Source: Paracidovorax avenae ATCC 19860 (GTDB lineage: Bacteria > Pseudomonadota > Gammaproteobacteria > Burkholderiales > Burkholderiaceae_C). From it: DNA of 64,000 bases. The DNA is taken from positions 682,001-746,000 of the forward strand of contig NC_015138.1 of NCBI RefSeq assembly GCF_000176855.2, read 5' to 3'. Every line of letters starts with the position of its first letter. Positions within the stretch are counted from its first letter, which is position 1. Positions 16,094-25,864 of this stretch are shown here, one piece after another. The translations under genes and the position numbers were made by a program. The notes beneath the pieces were generated by a model, which was not told where the DNA came from, searched no databases, and worked only from the letters and a program-made list of their open reading frames with translations.

Positions 16094-17098
16094 ATGTCGG
16101 ATCAAAACCGCCCACGGCCAGTGTCGCCGGGCAACGGGGTCAACGGTACGGGTGCTGGCGCCGGGTCTCGAAACATCCTCGTGCTCGGCGCTGGCGAACT
16201 GGGCCTGCCGGTGCTGCGCAATCTTGCACGCCGCGCGAAGGACGTGGACGGCGCGAAGATCAGCGTGCTGCTTCGCGCCAGCACCGTGGAGTCCGCCACC
16301 CCGGGGAAGCAGCGTGACGTCGCTGAAATCCAAAGCCTCGGAATCGAGATCGTCACGGGCGATCTGGTGAAGAGCACCGTCGATGAACTAGCCGCAGTGT
16401 TCTCGCGCTATGACACGGTCATCGGTTGCGCAGGCTATGCAGCAGGAATCGACACGCCGATGAAGCTGGCGAAGGCCGCGCTGCAGGCCCGCATCCCGAG
16501 GTACTTCCCCTGGCAGTTCGGCGTCGATTTCGACGTGATCGGCCGCGGCAGTCCGCAGGACATCTTCGACGCGCAACTGGACGTGCGCGAGCTGCTGCGC
16601 AGCCAGCACCACACGGAATGGGTCATCATTTCGACCGGCATGTTCATGAGCTACTTGTTCGAGCCGGAGTTCGGTGTCGTCGACCTGCAGAACGGCGCCG
16701 TCCATGCCCTGGGCAGCCTCGACACCGCCGTGACGCTGACGACCCCTGACGACATCGGTGCGCTGACTGCCGAGGTCGTTTTCGCCACCCCTCGCATCCG
16801 GAACGAGATCGTGTACTTGGCCGGCGACACCGTGACATACGGTGAGGTTGCCGACAAGCTGCAGGCGGCCCTCGGCCGTCCTTTCAGCCGTTCGGAGTGG
16901 ACCGAGCAGTATCTGCTGGATGAGCTGGCGCGCGATCCCCACAACATGATGCGGAAGTACCGAGCGGCTTTTGCCCAAGGCCGTGGCGTCGCATGGGACA
17001 AGAACGGCACCTTCAATCAACGCCACGACATTCCGGTGACCGACGTGGCGTCGTGGATCCACGCGAACCTGGTCTCGCGCCGTAGCACGTCATCGTGA
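16094..17098 (+). CDS. NmrA-like NAD(P)-binding oxidoreductase
   Basis: A 334-aa atypical short-chain dehydrogenase. The N-terminal dinucleotide motif GAGELGLPVLRNLARR (glycine-rich, residues ~33-48) is followed by the IGCAGYAAGIDTPMKLAKAA and RYFPWQFGVDFD segments typical of NmrA/isoflavone-reductase-like proteins, where the active-site Tyr/Lys pair is not strictly kept. The function is reduction of a small aromatic or aldehyde substrate, or NAD(P) sensing. AGGAGA lies just upstream of ATG 16094. Regulation by the divergent LysR is likely. Confidence 0.85.
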   Translation: MSDQNRPRPVSPGNGVNGTGAGAGSRNILVLGAGELGLPVLRNLARRAKDVDGAKISVLLRASTVESATPGKQRDVAEIQSLGIEIVTGDLVKSTVDELAAVFSRYDTVIGCAGYAAGIDTPMKLAKAALQARIPRYFPWQFGVDFDVIGRGSPQDIFDAQLDVRELLRSQHHTEWVIISTGMFMSYLFEPEFGVVDLQNGAVHALGSLDTAVTLTTPDDIGALTAEVVFATPRIRNEIVYLAGDTVTYGEVADKLQAALGRPFSRSEWTEQYLLDELARDPHNMMRKYRAAFAQGRGVAWDKNGTFNQRHDIPVTDVASWIHANLVSRRSTSS

Positions 17099-17259
17099 GT
17101 CTGGCCGGCCGGTGGGCCAGCGGTACCGGCGCGGCCCTGCCGGCGGGACAACTGTAGGCCGCCGCCGCGAACCCAGCGCCCTGGCCGCGCGGACCGGGGA
17201 ATTGCGCTACGGTGGAGCTTTGTTTTGACTTTGACTGACTCCACGAAAGCGAATTCCCC

Positions 17260-17952
17260 ATGGCAAACACGCCCAAGCGCATCCTGATGGTTCTCACGTC
17301 CCACGACCGCCTCGGCGACACCGGCAAGAAGACCGGCTTCTGGCTCGAGGAATTCGTCGCGCCGTACTACGTGTTCAAGGACGCAGGAGCGGAGATCACC
17401 CTCGCATCCCCCCAGGGCGGCCAGCCGCCGCTGGATCCCAAGAGCGACGACGAGAGCGCCCAGACCGACGCCACGCGCCGCTTCAAGGCCGATGCCGAAG
17501 CGCAGCGGCAACTGGCCACCACCGTGCCGCTCGCCAGCGTGCGCGCCGGGGATTTCGACGCGGTGTTCTACCCCGGCGGCCACGGCCCGCTGTGGGACCT
17601 GGCCGAGGATGCGCAATCCATCGCGCTGATCGAGAAGACCTTCGCCGCGAAGAAGCCGCTGGCCCTGGTCTGCCATGCCCCCGGCGTGCTGCGCCACGCC
17701 AAGGCTCCGGGCGGCGAGCCGCTGGTGAAGGGCCGCAAGGTGACGGGCTTCACCAACAGCGAGGAAGAGGGCGTGCAGCTCACGCAGGTGGTGCCGTTCC
17801 TGGTGGAGGACATGCTCAAGGCCAACGGCGGGCTGTACGAGAAGGGCGCGGACTGGGCGCCGTTCGTGCTGACGGACGGGATGCTGGTGACGGGGCAGAA
17901 TCCGGCGTCGTCGGAGCCGGCGGCGAAGGCGCTGCTGCAGCTGTTGGGGTGA
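17260..17952 (+). CDS. DJ-1/PfpI family protein (Hsp31-like)
   Basis: A 230-aa type 1 glutamine-amidotransferase-like protein of the Hsp31/YhbO group. The nucleophile elbow is ALVCHAPG (Cys138, with His139), the paired acid is in FWLEEFVAPYY (Glu30), and YPGGHGPLWDL is the conserved strand-turn. Family members act as glutathione-independent glyoxalases, protein deglycases or chaperones. A near-copy of its middle part (about 180 nt) lies at 27140-27320 as a fragment. Confidence 0.9.
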   Translation: MANTPKRILMVLTSHDRLGDTGKKTGFWLEEFVAPYYVFKDAGAEITLASPQGGQPPLDPKSDDESAQTDATRRFKADAEAQRQLATTVPLASVRAGDFDAVFYPGGHGPLWDLAEDAQSIALIEKTFAAKKPLALVCHAPGVLRHAKAPGGEPLVKGRKVTGFTNSEEEGVQLTQVVPFLVEDMLKANGGLYEKGADWAPFVLTDGMLVTGQNPASSEPAAKALLQLLG

Positions 17953-18011
17953 GGCTGATTACCAGTTCGAAGGCGCTGCGATGAGCAGGAAGCTACCCCC
18001 CGAAATCAGCT

Positions 18012-18843
18012 TTACTGGCGTAATTGCCGGGCATAGGTCAACGGGAAAGCTCGCGTGCCAGGTACAGCCAGCGCAGCAAGTGCTCCATCATCCTCTGCCC
18101 CCATCGCCGGCCAGGCCTGCATGGAGGCCTGCGCGACCTCAAGATGCATCTCCTCCAGCAGCAGTTTGACCAGCGGTGCCCCGGCCGCAGGGTTGGCAAT
18201 CTGCGCCAGCGCCACGGCCGCGCCCTTCCGGCGACGCGCATTAGGGCTGCTCAGCTGATCGACCGGTGCAGGCACTGCGGTTGGATCGCCCAGACGACCC
18301 AGCGCCTCCAATAACGCTTCAGGGGCGACATCGGCCTGCAGCACCCGTATCATCAAGGCCAGCGCCTCGGCCACGCTCACGGCGTCACCGCTGGAGAGCT
18401 CGGGCAAGATGGCGCGCAGATGCTGTGCCGCTTGCTGGGACGCCGTGCGCGCCAGCTGCAGGGCGGCGGCACGGCGCACCTGCAGCGACGCTGGATGCAG
18501 TCCCGCACGCGGCCACTGCTGCTCGGCGGGCCCTTCCAGCTGGGCCAACACCTCGGCCAATTCTTCGGCATCGCGCGGTGTCCTGGCCTGCTCCAGCGCA
18601 GCCATCAGTTCAGGCACGGCTTCCCGCGCCTCGAGCGGACCCAGTGCCGGGGCGGCAACGCGCGTCGCCCAACTCGCCAATCGCCTTGACCAGTTCTGTG
18701 CTCAGTTCCTGCGGCATTCCTCGGCGCGGGTTTTCAAATGTCTCGATCAGCGGGATCACCGCTGCTGTATCGCCCAGACGCCCCAGTGGGCGATCAGCAA
18801 GTCCAGGTCGAAGTGCGTGGATTTCTGAACTACTGCGCTGCAC
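18012..18843 (-). pseudogene. HEAT-repeat protein, frameshifted
   Basis: Two overlapping minus-strand frames together encode a continuous HEAT-repeat solenoid. The upstream frame (to about 18660) has LGRLGDTAAVIPLIETF and ELVKAIGELGDA; the downstream frame continues VAAPALGPLEAREAVPELMAALEQAR and EALGRLGDPTAVPAPVDQL to the stop at 18012. Adding one CG dinucleotide in the GACGCGCG stretch near 18660 would join them, so a 2-nt loss in a CG run is the likely lesion. The 5' end also looks truncated. HEAT solenoids are binding scaffolds; the partner is unknown. Confidence 0.7.
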
Positions 18844-18844
18844 A

Positions 18845-19153
18845 GCGTGTTGATCACCGTGCTATGCAAGACGCCTTGCTAAACGGCAATCAGACAGCAG
18901 GCGGGCAGGACTGGCATTTGCCTTCGCTGCTGCTACGACCGCAACTGCCGGATAGTCAGCGCTTGATGGACATGGGCCGGATGACTGCAGCCGGCCTTGA
19001 ACTTCCCGCGCGCGCCGAGATTTCGGCCGGTGCGACCAGCATCACAAGTCGAGGATGGCGTACCAAGTGCTCTGTCGCAAGCCCGCGTGTGACCTGCAAT
19101 CGCGTGGTATACATTGCGTTACGTACGCCCTGTTTTTTTAATTTAAGCGCCTC
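18845..19153. other. Gap between HEAT remnant and lipoprotein gene
   Basis: About 300 nt of falling GC content. The plus strand is open from 18738 through the whole gap, with protein-like text (FLNYCAAQRVDHRAMQDALL), but no ribosome site or known family, so it may be a remnant. The last 30 nt before the lipoprotein start are AT-rich and could hold its promoter. Confidence 0.3.
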
Positions 19154-19732
19154 ATGAACGCTGCAAAGATCCTCAGTCTATTTTGCTTGTCGATGATTTC
19201 CGCATGCTCCTCGCTCGGACAGCTAGACGAGAGTTCAGCTGCTCCATCCGAATCCGAGTCGGTTTTCATAATGGGTGTTTCACCCGAAAATTATCGCGTG
19301 TCGATCTTTCCCGGCAGTATTGATGACGGTCGCTTCAGCCAGAACCTCATCAGGCCGGCAGCCTTCTATGGGGCTGCCAAGCAGGGATTTATAGTGGGAA
19401 AGGCCAATGCTGGAGACGTTCTGGGCATCACGAACGTTCGAGTGGTCTCGGATGGCTCATCTTTGCTTGGTGCCGACTTCAAACCTTGCGACGGCACGAA
19501 GACGATGGTGTATGAGGTTCCCAGGGGAAAGATCGTTTATTTCGGCTCGGTCGATTACAAGTTTGAGGGCAAAAAGCTGCTTGTTCAATATAAAAACGAA
19601 ATTGCTGCCGCTCAAGTTCATATTAGGCGAAACTTTCCCTTGCTGAAGGGGGCGGTTGAGCCTGCTGAAATAAAGTTCCTCCCTAGTTCGGCGCACTGTA
19701 ACAGCACAATTTACATCCCAATCTACCGGTAG
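19154..19732 (+). CDS. Putative lipoprotein, unknown family
   Basis: A 192-aa protein with a type II signal sequence (MNAAKILSLFCLSMISACSS): the lipobox SMISAC puts the lipidated Cys at residue 18. The residue after it is Ser, which predicts outer-membrane retention. The mature part is beta-rich, with MVYEVPRGKIVYFGSVDYKFEGK resembling periplasmic lipoproteins of unknown function. GC content is lower than the chromosome around it, consistent with acquisition. No functional partner is visible nearby. Confidence 0.7.
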   Translation: MNAAKILSLFCLSMISACSSLGQLDESSAAPSESESVFIMGVSPENYRVSIFPGSIDDGRFSQNLIRPAAFYGAAKQGFIVGKANAGDVLGITNVRVVSDGSSLLGADFKPCDGTKTMVYEVPRGKIVYFGSVDYKFEGKKLLVQYKNEIAAAQVHIRRNFPLLKGAVEPAEIKFLPSSAHCNSTIYIPIYR

Positions 19733-20318
19733 TCCTGGTTTCATCGGTCAAAGGCCGATAGCTGCTTGCGGACGCCTCCCTGCAATCCGTGGGCAGTAGG
19801 AATCGCATTCATTCACTATCGAGCATCGTCGAATCATGGCGCTGCCATAGCCTACCCAGTGACTGCGAGGGGTCTTCCTGAAGATGCCGGCAGCATGGCC
19901 TTTGGCTTGTTGCCACAGTGCTTTGCTGACGTGGTGTCTTGCCATGGGCGTGCAAAAACATAGCTACTTCGCACTTTTGAGACGGTAGGGTTGGCCGCTC
20001 CGAAAGCTGCTGTAGCTCGATTGCTGCCGATCGTCGCCGAACCTCCCACCCATTGATGCGCCAGCACGGGTACGGCCAGTCCAGCACGCGGGGCACGCGC
20101 TGAGTGAAGCAGTGTCGGGAAGTACGTGCGGCTTTCCATTTCCTCCATGTCAACAGAACAAGCGCGCACGGCGGGTCAAAGTGCGTCGTGTTTTTTAGTA
20201 AACTACGTAACTTTTTATAAAATTCGAAATACTCATTTCGAGGATTTCCAGCGCTGGGGCCGTCGCTCCGCCTGCCTTTATCCAAGCACGGACATACCGC
20301 TCCGGAGGAACCCCGCAC
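19733..20318. other. 586-nt gap without recognised gene
   Basis: Several short open frames occur on both strands but none has a ribosome site or a recognisable family. The minus-strand text around 19852-20169 may be a remnant. The last 100 nt are AT-rich (TTTTTTAGTAAACTACGTAA near 20191), a plausible promoter for the kelch gene. Confidence 0.4.
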
Positions 20319-23300
20319 ATGACTGCGTCTGAGCACTTGCCACCGCAACAGCAACAGCAACTTGCCCTGGTCTTCACTTGGCTGCGGAAGATTTGGCTGT
20401 GTCTTGTCTGCGCGTTGTTTTTAGGCGCCAGTGGCTCTGTGCTGGCGCAGTCCGCCTGGAGCAGCGCCGGCAATATGAGCACCACGCGCTTCTCCCACAC
20501 GGCCACACTGCTGCCCAGCGGCAAGGTGCTGATCGCGGGAGGGGAGTCCGGCGGTACGCTTGCCAGTGCGGAACTGTACGACCCGTCCACCAATGGCTGG
20601 GGCACCGCGGGAAGCCTCGTTACTGCGCGGTACTACCACACGGCCACGCTGCTGCCCAGCGGCAAGGTGCTGGTCACGGGAGGGCGGGGGGCCAGTGGGG
20701 ATATTGGCAGCGCAGAGCTGTACGACCCGGCCACCAATAGCTGGAGCACCGCAGGCACCCTCAACACTGCGCGCGCTTACCATACAGCCACGCTGCTGCC
20801 CGGCGGAAAGGTGCTGATCGCGGGGGGACGGGCCGACAGTTCCGGCGTCAGCGCCGTCGCCAGCGCCGAACTGTACGACCCCACCACCAATAGCTGGAGC
20901 AGCGCAGGCACCCTGAACACTGCTCGCGCTTCCCCAGTGGCCACGCTGCTGCCCAATGGCAAGGTGCTGGTCGCGGGAGGGCGCAACAGTGGCGCCCTTG
21001 CCAGCGCGGAGCTGTACGACCCGGCCACCAATAGCTGGAGTAATGCAGGCAGCCTCAATACTGCGCGCTCTTACCTCACGGCCACGCTGCTGCCCAATGG
21101 CAAGGTGCTGGTCGCGGGAGGGCTCGGCGGTGCCGCTCTTGCCAGCGCGGAGCTGTACGACCCGACCACCAATAGCTGGAGCAGCGCGGGCAGCCTAGGC
21201 ACTGCGCGTTACTACCATATGGCCACGCTGCTGCCCAGCGGCAAGGTACTTTTCACGGGAGGTAGCGACAACGCCACCGATGCCGTTGCCAGCGCAGAGC
21301 TGTACGATCCGGCAACCAATGGCTGGAGCGGCGCGGGCAGCCTGACCACCGCGCGTGCTTACCATACGGCTACGCTGCTGCCCAGCGGCAAGGTGCTGAT
21401 CGCGGGCGGGGCCAACCACGTTTACATCGGCAGTGCAGAACTGTACGACGCAGCAACGAGTGGCTGGGGTGCCGCGGGTAGCTTGAATACCGGGCGCTTT
21501 TCCCCTGCGGCCACGCTGCTGCCCAGCGGCAAAGTGCTGGTCACGGGGGGCAGCAACAGTGGCGCCCTCTCCAGCGCAGAGCTGTACGATCCGACAACCG
21601 ATCGCTGGAGCAGCGCGGGCAGCCTCCTGACTGCGCGCTATGGCCACACGGCCACGCTGCTGCCCAGCGGCAAAGTGCTGGTCGCGGGAGGTGGCAACGG
21701 CAATAGCGGCGCCCTCTCCAGCGCGGAGTTATACGACCCGGCAACCAATACCTGGAGCAATACGGGCCGCCTGGGCAGTTCACGCTCCAACCACACGGCC
21801 ACGCTGTTGCCCAGCGGAAAGGTCCTGGTCACGGGAGGGGGGGACGGCGGTGCTGTTGCCAGCACGGAGCTGTACGACCCGGCAACCAATGGCTGGAGCA
21901 GCGCGGGCAGTCTCGGTACTGGGCGGTACAGCCATACAGCCACGCTGCTGCCCAGCGGCAAGGTGTTGATCGCGGGAGGAGAGACCAGCAACTACGCCAC
22001 CAGCGCAGTTGCCAGCGCCGAGTTGTACGACCCGGCCACCAATAGCTGGAGCAGCGCAGGCAGTCTCATCAATTCGCGCTCCAACCATACGGCCACGCTG
22101 CTGCCCAGCGGCAAGGTGCTGGTCTCGGGGGGAGGAGGAAGCAGCGTTGACCGGGCCAGCACGGAGTTGTACGACCCGGCAACCGACAGCTGGAGCAACG
22201 CGGGCAACCTGGCCGCTGCCCGCTACTTCCATACGGCTACGCTGCTGCCCAGCGGCAAGGTGCTGGTGACGTCAGGTTATAGCTTCAGCAACGGCTTCGT
22301 CGCCAGCGCGGAGTTGTACGACCCTGCCTCCAATGCCTGGAGCAATGCGGGCAGCCTGGGCACTGCGCGCTATGCGCATAAGGCCATCCTGCTGCCCAGC
22401 GGCAAGATCCTGGTCACGGGAGGAGGCGGCTCCCAAAGCAGCTCCCTCGCGAGCGCAGAGCTTTTTACGCCGAATCAGGATGTCCCTGTCGGTCGTCGGC
22501 CGACCCTGACCGCTGCCAACCCAGGCTCGCTGCACCCAGGGGGCTCCCTGAGCCTCAATGGCACGCTGATGCGTGGCGACAGCGAGGCCAGTGGAGGCTC
22601 CACCAACAGTTCTGCCCACAATCTGCCGCTGGTGCGCCTGCAGCGCCTGGACAACGATGCCGGTGCGTGGCTTGCACCCGCCACGTCCAGCAGCACCAGC
22701 TACACCTCGCAGGCGTTGCCGTCTTCTCTCGCCAGCGGCTGGTATGCCGTGCGTGCCTTCGTCAACGGTATTCCCTCCAATGCATTGCTGGTGCGTGCCA
22801 CCACGGCGCCGGGCGCGCCCACGACGCTGGCTTCCAGTACCGGGGATGGCACCGTCGCATTGACCTGGGCCGCTCCCGCCGATGACGGCGGTGCCGCGAT
22901 CACCGGCTACACGGTGTTCAAGCAAACCGTGCCCGGTGGCGTCAGCTCGGTGGCTTGCACCACGACGGGAGCGCTGGGCTGTACGGCCACTGCACTGAGC
23001 AACGGGCAGACGTATTCCTTCACGGTGCGGGCCACCAATTCCGTCGGCGATGGCGCCCTGTCTACGGCGGTGCAGGCCACGCCGCAGCAGATTACCAATC
23101 CGGGCGTGCCCATGACGGGCGTGCCGGGTGGTGGCAATGCCTCCGTGGTGATCGCAGGCGCGCCTGCAGGGTGCACGGTCGGCTCGCTGAGCATCAGTAC
23201 GACCGCCCCTGCCGGGACGCCCGGCAACGCGAGCTTCCCGCTGGGCGTGTTGCGCTTTGCTGCCACGGGGTGCAGCAACGCCACGCTCACGGTGAGCATC

Positions 23301-23627
23301 ACGTATCCGAGTGCCATCCCCGCTGAGGCGCAGCTGAAAAAGTACGGCCCGCAGACCTTCGGCGCGCCCGCTGGCTGGTTCACGCCCAGTGTCTCCAGCA
23401 TCAGCGGCGACCGGTTGACGGCTACGTACCAGGTGACGGACAACGGCGAGGGCGACAGCGACGCTACGCTGGGCAGCATCCGTGATCCGTTCGCGCCGAT
23501 GGTACTGGCGACAGCGCCCGATGCAGGGAGCGTGGCCACGATTCCCACCTTGAGCCAGCGGGGGTTGATCCTGATGTCGCTGATGGCAGCGGCCATGGGG
23601 ATGCTGGCTGTGCGCCGGCGGGCCTGA
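20319..23627 (+). CDS. Kelch-repeat surface protein with IPTL-CTERM sorting tail
   Basis: An 1102-aa exported protein. An unusually long signal sequence (hydrophobic core residues ~24-43, cut near VLAQS) is followed by 14 kelch repeats of 45-51 residues (about residues 45-710), each with [21 protein letters not shown], [12 protein letters not shown] and a short variable loop. A fibronectin type III domain comes next (about 830-930, [27 protein letters not shown]). The tail [20 protein letters not shown] with RRRA is the IPTL-CTERM signal: motif, membrane helix, basic end. This signal marks proteins processed and held at the envelope by a sorting protease. Fourteen kelch units would fit two seven-bladed propellers. 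GC is high, unlike the flanks. Confidence 0.9.
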   Translation: MTASEHLPPQQQQQLALVFTWLRKIWLCLVCALFLGASGSVLAQSAWSSAGNMSTTRFSHTATLLPSGKVLIAGGESGGTLASAELYDPSTNGWGTAGSLVTARYYHTATLLPSGKVLVTGGRGASGDIGSAELYDPATNSWSTAGTLNTARAYHTATLLPGGKVLIAGGRADSSGVSAVASAELYDPTTNSWSSAGTLNTARASPVATLLPNGKVLVAGGRNSGALASAELYDPATNSWSNAGSLNTARSYLTATLLPNGKVLVAGGLGGAALASAELYDPTTNSWSSAGSLGTARYYHMATLLPSGKVLFTGGSDNATDAVASAELYDPATNGWSGAGSLTTARAYHTATLLPSGKVLIAGGANHVYIGSAELYDAATSGWGAAGSLNTGRFSPAATLLPSGKVLVTGGSNSGALSSAELYDPTTDRWSSAGSLLTARYGHTATLLPSGKVLVAGGGNGNSGALSSAELYDPATNTWSNTGRLGSSRSNHTATLLPSGKVLVTGGGDGGAVASTELYDPATNGWSSAGSLGTGRYSHTATLLPSGKVLIAGGETSNYATSAVASAELYDPATNSWSSAGSLINSRSNHTATLLPSGKVLVSGGGGSSVDRASTELYDPATDSWSNAGNLAAARYFHTATLLPSGKVLVTSGYSFSNGFVASAELYDPASNAWSNAGSLGTARYAHKAILLPSGKILVTGGGGSQSSSLASAELFTPNQDVPVGRRPTLTAANPGSLHPGGSLSLNGTLMRGDSEASGGSTNSSAHNLPLVRLQRLDNDAGAWLAPATSSSTSYTSQALPSSLASGWYAVRAFVNGIPSNALLVRATTAPGAPTTLASSTGDGTVALTWAAPADDGGAAITGYTVFKQTVPGGVSSVACTTTGALGCTATALSNGQTYSFTVRATNSVGDGALSTAVQATPQQITNPGVPMTGVPGGGNASVVIAGAPAGCTVGSLSISTTAPAGTPGNASFPLGVLRFAATGCSNATLTVSITYPSAIPAEAQLKKYGPQTFGAPAGWFTPSVSSISGDRLTATYQVTDNGEGDSDATLGSIRDPFAPMVLATAPDAGSVATIPTLSQRGLILMSLMAAAMGMLAVRRRA
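20450..22468 (+). repeat. Fourteen tandem 135-153-nt kelch repeats
   Basis: The repeat cores are nearly identical in DNA, for example GGCCACGCTGCTGCCCAGCG in most units, while the loop after each GG pair varies in length and sequence. All units stay in frame. Such conservation at the DNA level points to recent duplication or ongoing recombination between units. Confidence 0.9.
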
Positions 23628-23687
23628 AGAGGGGCACTTGTTGGCAGGCCTGCAGTTCGCGGACGCGAGCAACGCCTCGCGCCTACC

Positions 23688-24746
23688 TCAATACCGAGGC
23701 TGAGAGGCCCAGTAGCTGTTGCTGCCGTTGTAGACGGCCCAGCCGGTACTGGAGTTACTGGGCTTGGGATAAGCCTCAAGAAAGTAGTTGTAGTCGAAGG
23801 CCAACAAGGACGCATCGGGCAGCGTGGTTTTCAGCTGCGCCTCTCGGTAGTCCGGTTGCATGAACAGGTTGTAGAAACCGTACACCCGACGCGATGCGAA
23901 CAGCGTGGCGAGGCGGTTGTAGGCGTTGCTGGTCAGCGCGACGATGCCATCACCTGTGCCGATACCGAGATACTGCATGGGGCCGATCCCGAGCGCTGCA
24001 TTGGTAAGCGCGTCCAGCAAGACTACATTAGGCGAGCCCGAAGTGCTGTCCACGAGCAATGTGAAGGCGTGAACCGACGCGAAGGCTGCATTTGCGTGCG
24101 GCGAGGTGTAATTAAGCGAGACGCCAGCAGGCACAATCGGGAGGCCCCACGCCACGCCGAGAACGCGCATCAGTTCACGATATTCGCTGCAATCTCCCAC
24201 CGTCAGGCTGAGCATGGCGCGGAGTTCGTCGGAAAGCGTGAGCTGGTTGGTCAGAAGCAGACCACCGGTTTCCACCAGCTTTTCGAAGTAACGGCTCGTC
24301 CCGTAGACGTAATACGCATGCGCGAGGTTTTGAAGCATCAGGCCTTTGTAAGCTACGTCGCTGAGGCCCGGATAGGCAGAAGCCAAGGCGGGCCGGACCC
24401 CTTTGTATAAGGTGTCCAGTTGCGATGTCACAGCGGTCAGGAAAGCCTGACCGGTCAGGCCTTGAGCAGTCCATGTTTGCGCCCAGCCTCGCAGGACACC
24501 ATTGAAGTTGTTCTGGAAGAACGTCCGTTGTGCTTGTGTATTGAATGACACAGCATTTGCCTGCTGCGATCCTCCCAGGTCATCGAAGATGACCTTCTTG
24601 TTCGCGTCGGGATCCCACTTGATGCCGGTTGCGGCAAATGCTGATGACGGCGTCCAGGGGGCGTTGTACTGATCGAGCAATGGATCAGCGTGCGCCGAAA
24701 TCAGGAACATTCCAGGAATCAGTGCGGCAAGGATGGTCTTTTTCAT
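23688..24746 (-). CDS. Secreted transglutaminase-like protein, unknown family
   Basis: A 352-aa protein with a clear signal peptide (MKKTILAALIPGMFLISAHA, cut before DPLLDQY). A papain-like transglutaminase core is suggested by the order Cys186 in VGDCSEYRELM, His226 in ASVHAFTLLVD and Asp245 in VVLLDALTNA, with the usual spacing of about 20 residues between His and Asp. If active it would hydrolyse or crosslink proteins outside the cytoplasm. It converges with the kelch gene (60 nt apart). The ATG at 24744-24746 is chosen because the signal peptide starts there; the longer reading has no support. Confidence 0.65.
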   Translation of the reverse strand: MKKTILAALIPGMFLISAHADPLLDQYNAPWTPSSAFAATGIKWDPDANKKVIFDDLGGSQQANAVSFNTQAQRTFFQNNFNGVLRGWAQTWTAQGLTGQAFLTAVTSQLDTLYKGVRPALASAYPGLSDVAYKGLMLQNLAHAYYVYGTSRYFEKLVETGGLLLTNQLTLSDELRAMLSLTVGDCSEYRELMRVLGVAWGLPIVPAGVSLNYTSPHANAAFASVHAFTLLVDSTSGSPNVVLLDALTNAALGIGPMQYLGIGTGDGIVALTSNAYNRLATLFASRRVYGFYNLFMQPDYREAQLKTTLPDASLLAFDYNYFLEAYPKPSNSSTGWAVYNGSNSYWASQPRY

Positions 24747-24946
24747 ATCTTGATCAAAAGTACGATCGAATAGTTGTATTTGGATCAAATTTAGCAGAGT
24801 TGTCCCGCCTGCTGTTGAGTATGGTTTGCGGACGAGTTCAAGCGGTACGCCGTGATGCTGGTAGAGCGGCGTGAATCCGTGCGAGACGGCCTGGGCAGGA
24901 AATGTGGCAGGGAGCCCGGTTTCGGTCCAGCAGGCGTTGGCCAACC

Positions 24947-25831
24947 TCAGTGACGCCGCCCCGGCCGCCATTCACTCACGAGCACTGCCAGCACCACCAG
25001 CATCCCGCCCAGCAATGCCAGTGGAGGAAGCCGCTCGCCGACAAGCCGGCCGATGGCGGCACCCCAGATCGGTTCACTGGCGTAAATGAGCGTGGCCCTG
25101 GTGGGAGATACCTCGCGCTGCGCCCAGTTCATCACCCACTGGATGAGTACGCTGGCCATGCCAAGGCCCCCCGCGCATGCCAGCCCAACCCACGAGAACG
25201 CCGGAATCCCCTCGTTCGCCGCAGGCATCGCCGCGAAAGCCAGCACGCTGGCGGCGATCAGCTGGACCACGGTCACCCGCCTGGGATCGACGCGCCCCGC
25301 GTACTTCCCGATCAGCACGATCTCCGCGGCGATGGCCAGGGCTCCCAGCAATGTGAGCAGCTCACCGGTCCCCAACACCTGGGTGTCCAGCGGATCCACG
25401 CCGCTCAGCAGGAGCAGGCCGGACAGGGCCAGGGCCACGCCGATCCACGCCATGGGATGGGGAACGCTGCGCATCACCAGCCACTGGAACAACGGCACCG
25501 CCGGCACATACAGCGCGGTGATGAACGCCGACTGGCTGATGGTGATGAACGTCAACCCATAGGTCTGCAGGCTGTAGCCCAGGAAGATGGCCACGCCGAT
25601 GGCGCATCCGCCCCTCACTTCAAGCCAGGTCAGATGCTGCATGCATCCTCGGAAGACCAGCAGGCAGACGAGCCCCGCCACGGCGAAACGCAGCCCGACA
25701 AAGAACAGCGGGCCGCTGTGCGCCAGCCCGATGTGGATGACGAGGAATGCTGCCCCCCACACCATGGTGATGAGCAGCAAGGCCACTTCCTGGCGCCGCA
25801 GGAAAATTCGGTGGGACAATGTGTGCAACAT
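24947..25831 (-). CDS. EamA/DMT-family exporter
   Basis: A 294-aa membrane protein with ten hydrophobic segments in two EamA halves (LLITMVWGAAFLVIHIGLAHSGP and, later, TLIYASEPIWGAAIGRLVGERLP). Family members export amino acids, nucleosides or drugs. ATG codons at 25829-25831, 25838-25840 and 25844-25846 are all possible starts; the inner one is used because the outer ones lie in the operator. Divergent from the XRE-cupin gene, which probably controls it. Confidence 0.87.
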   Translation of the reverse strand: MLHTLSHRIFLRRQEVALLLITMVWGAAFLVIHIGLAHSGPLFFVGLRFAVAGLVCLLVFRGCMQHLTWLEVRGGCAIGVAIFLGYSLQTYGLTFITISQSAFITALYVPAVPLFQWLVMRSVPHPMAWIGVALALSGLLLLSGVDPLDTQVLGTGELLTLLGALAIAAEIVLIGKYAGRVDPRRVTVVQLIAASVLAFAAMPAANEGIPAFSWVGLACAGGLGMASVLIQWVMNWAQREVSPTRATLIYASEPIWGAAIGRLVGERLPPLALLGGMLVVLAVLVSEWRPGRRH

Positions 25832-25864
25832 ACTGCACATGATCATATGAGCAATATATTGCAC
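25823..25864. promoter_or_regulatory. Twin operator between DMT exporter and XRE-cupin genes
   Basis: Two related 16-bp inverted repeats, GTGCAACATACTGCAC (25823-25838) and GAGCAATATATTGCAC (25849-25864), share the arms GNGCAA and TTGCAC/CTGCAC and sit 26 bp apart. They overlap the start codons of both divergent genes. XRE-cupin repressors typically bind such sites and control an adjacent transporter. Confidence 0.6.

Noticed and set aside
20200..20250. Second PIP box (TTCGAAATACTCATTTCG) before the kelch gene
   Set aside because: The two TTCG cores are about 10 nt apart, not 15-16, and the fifth base is A, so it does not fit the consensus.
20450..22468. CRISPR-like array
   Set aside because: The regular repeats are 135-153 nt, protein-coding and in frame, and encode kelch units; there are no short direct repeats with unique spacers.
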